From: Fervidibacter sp032160945
GTDB lineage: Bacteria; Armatimonadota; Fervidibacteria; Fervidibacterales; Fervidibacteraceae
Assembly (NCBI GenBank): GCA_032160945.1
Contig: JAVHTL010000002.1
Strand: one strand, 5' to 3'
DNA length: 64,000 nucleotides
Shown here piece by piece: positions 59,830 to 64,000 of the stretch. The position numbers and the translations under genes were made by a program. Positions within the stretch are counted from its first letter, which is position 1; the number at the start of each line of letters is the position of its first letter. The notes under the pieces were generated by a model. The model was not told the origin of the DNA and searched no databases. It was given only the letters and a program-made list of their open reading frames with translations.

Positions 59830-61623
59830 TCAAGTCAACCCGCTTCTGCGGATGAGCCACCATTCAATCGTCAATGCCAGAAGTAAAAGCAGGTAGGGCA
59901 AAGGCATTGCTGAAATTGGTTGGCTTGCCTGAATTTTGACCGTCCTTTTCCAAGACAATTCCTTAACCCACGCTTCCAAATCTTCAGGCTTCAAAACTTT
60001 TCCACCTGTTGCTTTTGCCCAATTTTCAACTGGCTTTGGGTCAGGTGGCAAACTTAACTCCGATGGTGGTGGTTTTGGTGTTTTCAAATCCCTCTCAGTG
60101 TTTGACATCTTCACCTTTTCGCCTTTCATCGGGTCTGCCAAAAACCGAAGGAGCGTGAGCCAAAACTTTTGGTGAATTTCTGGTTGCTTACCTTTGCTGG
60201 CTGCTTCCATGACCCATCTCCAAGTCCCGTCAAATGCCACTATCGCAACCTTGCCTAAACCTTCTTGCCACCAAACCAAGACAGGTTTCCCAAAACTTAG
60301 CAAAACAGGATGAGCGGAACTCGGCAGTGAACCGATAGCCCAAGCGACATCAACTTTTGGTAAGTTGGACAATTGGTTTCCCACTGGTTCTTCCCTGACA
60401 GGCAGCAGCGAAGGAAGAGGTGGCAGTGGAACGAAAGCCAAAGAATACGGCATAAAGAACCGCCAACCGTTGGTGCGAATTGACAGTTCGTTAAGCGTCA
60501 ACAAAAGCCCACCACCCGATTGAACGAATTGCCAAATCCCTCTTCCCTCCGCAACTCCGAACTCGTCAGCGGTGGGAGCAATAATGACGGCGACATGGAA
60601 CTTTTCTGGATTCGTCAAAGATGCTGGCATCAATTTCGGAGAACCTTGCTGGTAACGGGTTCTGTCAGGCAAACTTGCAACGGAAACCATTTCAAAATTC
60701 GGTTCACTTTCAACTGCACGCTTGGCGAACTTGAACTCAAAATTCGGCTGCCCAGTGACCAACAAGACCCTGAGTTTCGTTGGTGCTTGCCAGACCAAAA
60801 CCTCTGCATCGTTGTCTTCCGTCCAAATCTCGCCTTCAACAGGTAGCACTTCAAATCGGTAGCGATGCCAACCTGATTTCTCTGGGCTTAATGACACATC
60901 TGTTTGCGCCACCCCGTTGACGAACTTCAGCGGAGACTGAAACACCAACTTGTTGCCTCTCCAAACTCGCAAATGGGCAGATGTCCTTCCCCGCAATCGC
61001 TCGCCTCTAATCCGCACTGTAAAATTTGCTTTTTCGCCTGCGAACAAGAAGGATTGAGTGGGCGAGAGGCTTATGCTTAAGTTGGTTGGCAAATTGGTCG
61101 GTAGGATGATTGCACTCAAGCGTGTTCCTGTTCTCCGCAGCGTTTCAAGCAATCTCTCATGTCTGGGAGCAGTGTCTTGGGAGTCAGTGATGATGAGCAA
61201 TTCTTCGGGACGGGCTTTCTCAACCACCTTCAAAATTGCTTCCGACAAAAGAGATGCACTCCCATCAGTTTGAGAAGATATTTCGTTCAAACTAACGGGT
61301 TTCAAATCCTCGCCAAATTCCCAAACCAAGACCGAGCCTGCTTGTTTTTGAAGGGCTTGCTTCAATCGTCTAACGACCTGATGACGCACCGAAGTGTTAA
61401 CGCTTTGGGATGAGTCAACCAAAACAGCGATTTGGTTTGGTTGCGTGACTTTTCGGCTGAATGAAATGGAAATTGGCGAAAAGAGCAATGCTGCAATGGC
61501 GATAGCGAATAATCGCAGGGCAAAAATCGCAACTGCTTGAGTTGTGCCGAGATGATTGCGAAGAGGCTTGAAGCGAGCCAAGGAAAAAATTGCTGTCAAT
61601 ATCGCCAATGCCCAAAACAGCAT
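59830..61623 (-). CDS. VWA-domain membrane protein (BatA-like)
   Basis: A 597-residue protein with two N-terminal membrane helices (1-17, 31-50), then a von Willebrand A-like domain: IAVLVDSSQSVNTS (metal-site DxSxS, about 69-82) and LLIITDSQDTAPRHE. A large extracytoplasmic beta-rich region with a glutamine-amidotransferase-like segment (VAVIIAPTADEFG) and a C-terminal helix (YLLLLLALTIEWWLI) complete it. This architecture is found in BatA-type or DUF4159-like proteins that work with MoxR ATPases; MoxR is encoded at 51270. It starts 21 bp after thrC on the same strand. Confidence 0.8.
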   Translation of the reverse strand: MLFWALAILTAIFSLARFKPLRNHLGTTQAVAIFALRLFAIAIAALLFSPISISFSRKVTQPNQIAVLVDSSQSVNTSVRHQVVRRLKQALQKQAGSVLVWEFGEDLKPVSLNEISSQTDGSASLLSEAILKVVEKARPEELLIITDSQDTAPRHERLLETLRRTGTRLSAIILPTNLPTNLSISLSPTQSFLFAGEKANFTVRIRGERLRGRTSAHLRVWRGNKLVFQSPLKFVNGVAQTDVSLSPEKSGWHRYRFEVLPVEGEIWTEDNDAEVLVWQAPTKLRVLLVTGQPNFEFKFAKRAVESEPNFEMVSVASLPDRTRYQQGSPKLMPASLTNPEKFHVAVIIAPTADEFGVAEGRGIWQFVQSGGGLLLTLNELSIRTNGWRFFMPYSLAFVPLPPLPSLLPVREEPVGNQLSNLPKVDVAWAIGSLPSSAHPVLLSFGKPVLVWWQEGLGKVAIVAFDGTWRWVMEAASKGKQPEIHQKFWLTLLRFLADPMKGEKVKMSNTERDLKTPKPPPSELSLPPDPKPVENWAKATGGKVLKPEDLEAWVKELSWKRTVKIQASQPISAMPLPYLLLLLALTIEWWLIRRSGLT

Positions 61624-61644
61624 CGTTACCTGTCACCTGCAATC

Positions 61645-62778
61645 TCACATCATTTGCTCAATTGCCTTTTTAACTGCTTCAACAGTTGGTGGCAAAGGTT
61701 CAGGTAGTTGAAAAGTTTGGAGGGCTGTTTGCGGGTCTTTAAGCCCGTGTCCTGTAAGGACGCAAACAGCGATGGGTTTGTCTCTGTCAAGGTTTCTCTT
61801 TTTGAGCAACTGTTCAAACTTGAGTTCAAGGAAACCTTCCTTTGCCAGTTTAATCAAACCAGCGACGCTGGCAGCCGATGCTGGTTCAACGAAAAGACCC
61901 TCCCTGCGAGCCAGCATCCTGTAAGCATCAACTATTGCGTCATCGGAAACGGCAATAATCGCTCCCCCAGATTCGTCTCTCGCTTTAATTGCCCCTTGCC
62001 AACTTGCTGGATTTCCAATTCGGATTGCCGTTGCGATTGTTTCTGGGTTTAGAACAGGTTCGCCCTTCACCAATGGGGCAGCACCTTCCGCTTGAACGCC
62101 AATCATGATTGGCAATTGACTTATTCGCTTTGCCTCAAAATACTCTCGGTAGCCTTTCCAGTGGGATGTGATGTTACCAGCGTTCCCGACGGGAAGGATG
62201 TGAAAATCGGGAGCGTCACCCAAAGCATCGCAAACTTCAAAAACGCAGGTTTTTTGACCTTCAATGCGGTCAGGGTTGAGGGAGTTGAGCAAAGCCACTG
62301 GCATCTCCTTCGTCAACTTTCGGACGATCTTCAATGCATCGTCAAAACTCCCGTGAATAGCGCAGATGATTGCACCGTGAGCGAGGGCTTGGGAAAGTTT
62401 TCCTGCAGCGATTTTGCCTGCTGGCACGACGATGGCGCATTTCATCTCAGCAACGCCACAATAAGCAGCAGCACTTGCGGAGGTGTTACCAGTGGAAGCG
62501 CAAATGCCTATCGCCAAACCATACTCAAGGGCTTTGCTGACAGCAACGGTCATCCCTCGGTCTTTGAAACTTCCCGTTGGGTTTGCGCCTTCAAACTTCA
62601 GGTAAACTTCTAACCTTTCGCCAAGCAAACCTTCTATCCATCGGGCGCGAATAAGTGGAGTGTTGCCTTCGTGGAGAGTGATTACGGGAGTTTTTTCAGT
62701 GACTGGCAAAAATTCTCGGTAATGGGCAATGACACCTTGCCAGCGATTCACCGAAATTTGCATGTCGCTCTCCATCAT
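61645..62778 (-). CDS. thrC: threonine synthase
   Basis: A 377-residue PLP-dependent enzyme that converts O-phospho-L-homoserine to threonine. The PLP lysine lies in NPTGSFKDRGM (about residue 68). The phosphate-binding CASTGNTSASAAAYCG (about 92-107), the PVGNAGNITSHWKGY loop and GLFVEPASAASVAGL are in place. The start ATG 62778 has GGAGG 9 nt upstream. It lies 75 bp downstream of hom on the same strand, making a hom-thrC threonine operon, with the VWA protein following. Confidence 0.93.
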   Translation of the reverse strand: MMESDMQISVNRWQGVIAHYREFLPVTEKTPVITLHEGNTPLIRARWIEGLLGERLEVYLKFEGANPTGSFKDRGMTVAVSKALEYGLAIGICASTGNTSASAAAYCGVAEMKCAIVVPAGKIAAGKLSQALAHGAIICAIHGSFDDALKIVRKLTKEMPVALLNSLNPDRIEGQKTCVFEVCDALGDAPDFHILPVGNAGNITSHWKGYREYFEAKRISQLPIMIGVQAEGAAPLVKGEPVLNPETIATAIRIGNPASWQGAIKARDESGGAIIAVSDDAIVDAYRMLARREGLFVEPASAASVAGLIKLAKEGFLELKFEQLLKKRNLDRDKPIAVCVLTGHGLKDPQTALQTFQLPEPLPPTVEAVKKAIEQMM

Positions 62779-62853
62779 TTAATCAAACCTCCGAGACGAA
62801 TTGAGCGTTGAAAGTTTGCTTTGAGCGTTCAAAACCTTTAAACTTGAGACGGC

Positions 62854-64000
62854 TCAATCGCTTTCTACCCACAGTGGCGAACGGACGGACAAAACGACAT
62901 CAAGTTGCTTTATTTCGGCGAGGGATTTTTGAATTGCCGAGTAAGTCGTTTTGTGAGTTAGCCAAACGATATGAGCGACATCACCTCTGCTCTCCTTTTG
63001 AATGACCGAAGCGATGCTGACCTGATTGCTTCCAAACACCGACGCAATTTTCGCCAAGACGCCAGGTTTGTCAACCACATCCATGCGCAAGCAAAATCGG
63101 TTCTCAATTTCAGGAATTGGCTTCATTTTCGGGTTGACTTTGCAAGTGCAAACTATACGAGCCTTTGAACCGAAAACGATATTTCTGGCAGCGTCAATGA
63201 TGTCGCTGACTACACTGTTGCCTGTCGGCTGACCACCAGCGCCTTGACCGTAGAACATTAGCCTACCCACATTTTCACCCTCAATCAAAATGGCGTTGTA
63301 TTGGTCGCTGACGGCTGCCAACGGATGGGTTTTTGGAACCAAAGTTGGGTGGACACGAATTTCAATTGTGCCGTCCTCTTGTTTTGCAATTGCCAGCAAC
63401 TTGATAGCGTATCCCAGTTCGTCGGCATATTGGATGTCGGGGATGTCAATGTTTCGGATGCCTTCTCGGTAAATTGTGTCAACCTTGATGCGAAATCCGA
63501 AAGCGATGGCGGAGAGTATGGCGATTTTGTAAGTTGAATCGTGCCCATCAATATCGTCGCTTGGGTCTGCCTCAGCGAAGCCTCTTTCCCTCGCTTCCTT
63601 AAGGGCTTGGTCAAAACTGAGTTTGTCCCTGCTCATTCTGGTCAGGATGTAGTTGGTCGTGCCGTTGAGGATTCCGACTATTCGGTGAATGGTTTCACCG
63701 ACGAGACTTTGCTTGAGGGCCGAAATTATCGGGATGCCACCTGCAACGCTGGCTTCAAAGTAAACATCGGTGCCAATTTCTTTTGCTATGTCCAAAAGTT
63801 CGCTACCTCGCTTTGCCAGCAACTCTTTGTTGGCTGTCACCACTGATTTGCCTTGTTTGAGCGCCGTCACCAGCAAGTCAAAAGTTGGGTCAGTTCCGCC
63901 CATCACTTCAACAACGATGTCAACCCTTGGGTCATTGACCACGCTATATGGGTCAGTGGTGTAAAGTTCGGGTGGCAAACTGACTGGGCGCTGTTTTTTC
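62854..64000 (-). CDS. hom: homoserine dehydrogenase (5' part beyond window)
   Basis: The window contains about the last 380 codons; the N-terminal NAD(P)-binding start lies beyond base 64000. Visible motifs are VDIVVEVMGG, VTANKELLAKRG, the substrate-binding GGIPIISALKQSL and GILNGTTNYILTRM, EADPSDDIDGHDSTYK with the catalytic Asp/Lys, and a C-terminal ACT domain (VDKPGVLAKIASVFG) for threonine feedback inhibition. It reduces aspartate semialdehyde to homoserine for threonine and methionine synthesis. The reading frame continues open to the window edge. Confidence 0.93.
   Translation of the reverse strand, partial: KKQRPVSLPPELYTTDPYSVVNDPRVDIVVEVMGGTDPTFDLLVTALKQGKSVVTANKELLAKRGSELLDIAKEIGTDVYFEASVAGGIPIISALKQSLVGETIHRIVGILNGTTNYILTRMSRDKLSFDQALKEARERGFAEADPSDDIDGHDSTYKIAILSAIAFGFRIKVDTIYREGIRNIDIPDIQYADELGYAIKLLAIAKQEDGTIEIRVHPTLVPKTHPLAAVSDQYNAILIEGENVGRLMFYGQGAGGQPTGNSVVSDIIDAARNIVFGSKARIVCTCKVNPKMKPIPEIENRFCLRMDVVDKPGVLAKIASVFGSNQVSIASVIQKESRGDVAHIVWLTHKTTYSAIQKSLAEIKQLDVVLSVRSPLWVESD

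Overview
The window comes from a bacterial chromosome of moderate G+C. Strong AAGGAGG-type ribosome sites precede most genes, and ATG, GTG and TTG starts are all used. A secretin, several signal-peptide proteins and PilT-family ATPases point to a diderm. MqnA implies menaquinone made by the futalosine route. Short intergenic spacers, PrmA, LeuA, ThrC and Hom look like an ordinary free-living heterotroph. The mixture (TPR/CHAT proteins, zf-HC2 anti-sigma factors, secreted FAD oxidoreductases, aldolase/SDR fusion) is what I would expect from a deep, thermophile-rich lineage such as Armatimonadota/Fervidibacter, but that placement is inference. There is no rRNA operon, prophage or CRISPR array.

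Layout. 1-3.2 kb: leftward genes for membrane/FHA/zinc-ribbon proteins and two secreted proteins. 3.5-9 kb: an ECF sigma factor, a zf-HC2 anti-sigma-like membrane protein and a 1054-residue TPR-CHAT protease, with a small mobile element between the last two. 9-11.2 kb: MocA-like nucleotidyltransferase, a dead transposase fragment and a sugar isomerase/epimerase-like gene. 11.2-16.6 kb: a LysM/BON/secretin protein and leftward genes for a secretin-N-like protein, a TM2 protein, YbjQ and a TadG-like protein. 16.8-25.7 kb: SufU, a Rieske protein, two tandem HtrA-like proteases with helical repeats, an esterase and a rhodanese. 25.8-30.3 kb: three consecutive PilT-family ATPases plus a cysteine-rich membrane protein. 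30.4-38.5 kb: GlmS, PrmA, a broken purH, a desaturase remnant followed by an intact desaturase, Acs, MqnA. 38.5-49.5 kb: aldolase/SDR, tRNA-Leu, TerC, LspA, DUF885 peptidase-like protein, bifunctional nuclease, Gfo/Idh oxidoreductase, FAD oxidoreductase. 49.6-56.8 kb: citrate synthase, RNase P RNA, MoxR, PcrA helicase, LeuA with a long structured leader. 57.1-64 kb: a probable selenoprotein, methyltransferase, dipeptide epimerase, VWA membrane protein, ThrC and Hom (cut by the window edge).

The most interesting signal is at 57136-57708. Two abutting same-frame ORFs are separated only by an in-frame TGA, which sits in a Cys-Pro-Val-TGA motif of a secreted thioredoxin-like protein. A 14-bp stem-loop with a GG-containing apical loop begins 15 nt after the TGA, as a bacterial SECIS element should. 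TGA is an ordinary stop elsewhere in the window, so selenocysteine insertion is the best explanation.

Other notable points are a family of about 134-bp MITE-like elements (three copies, one with a clear 6-bp target duplication), many GC-rich intergenic hairpins that look related, and purH decay by an amber codon plus loss of the 3' two thirds. Next to it lies a degenerate desaturase fragment homologous to the intact gene 600 bp downstream.
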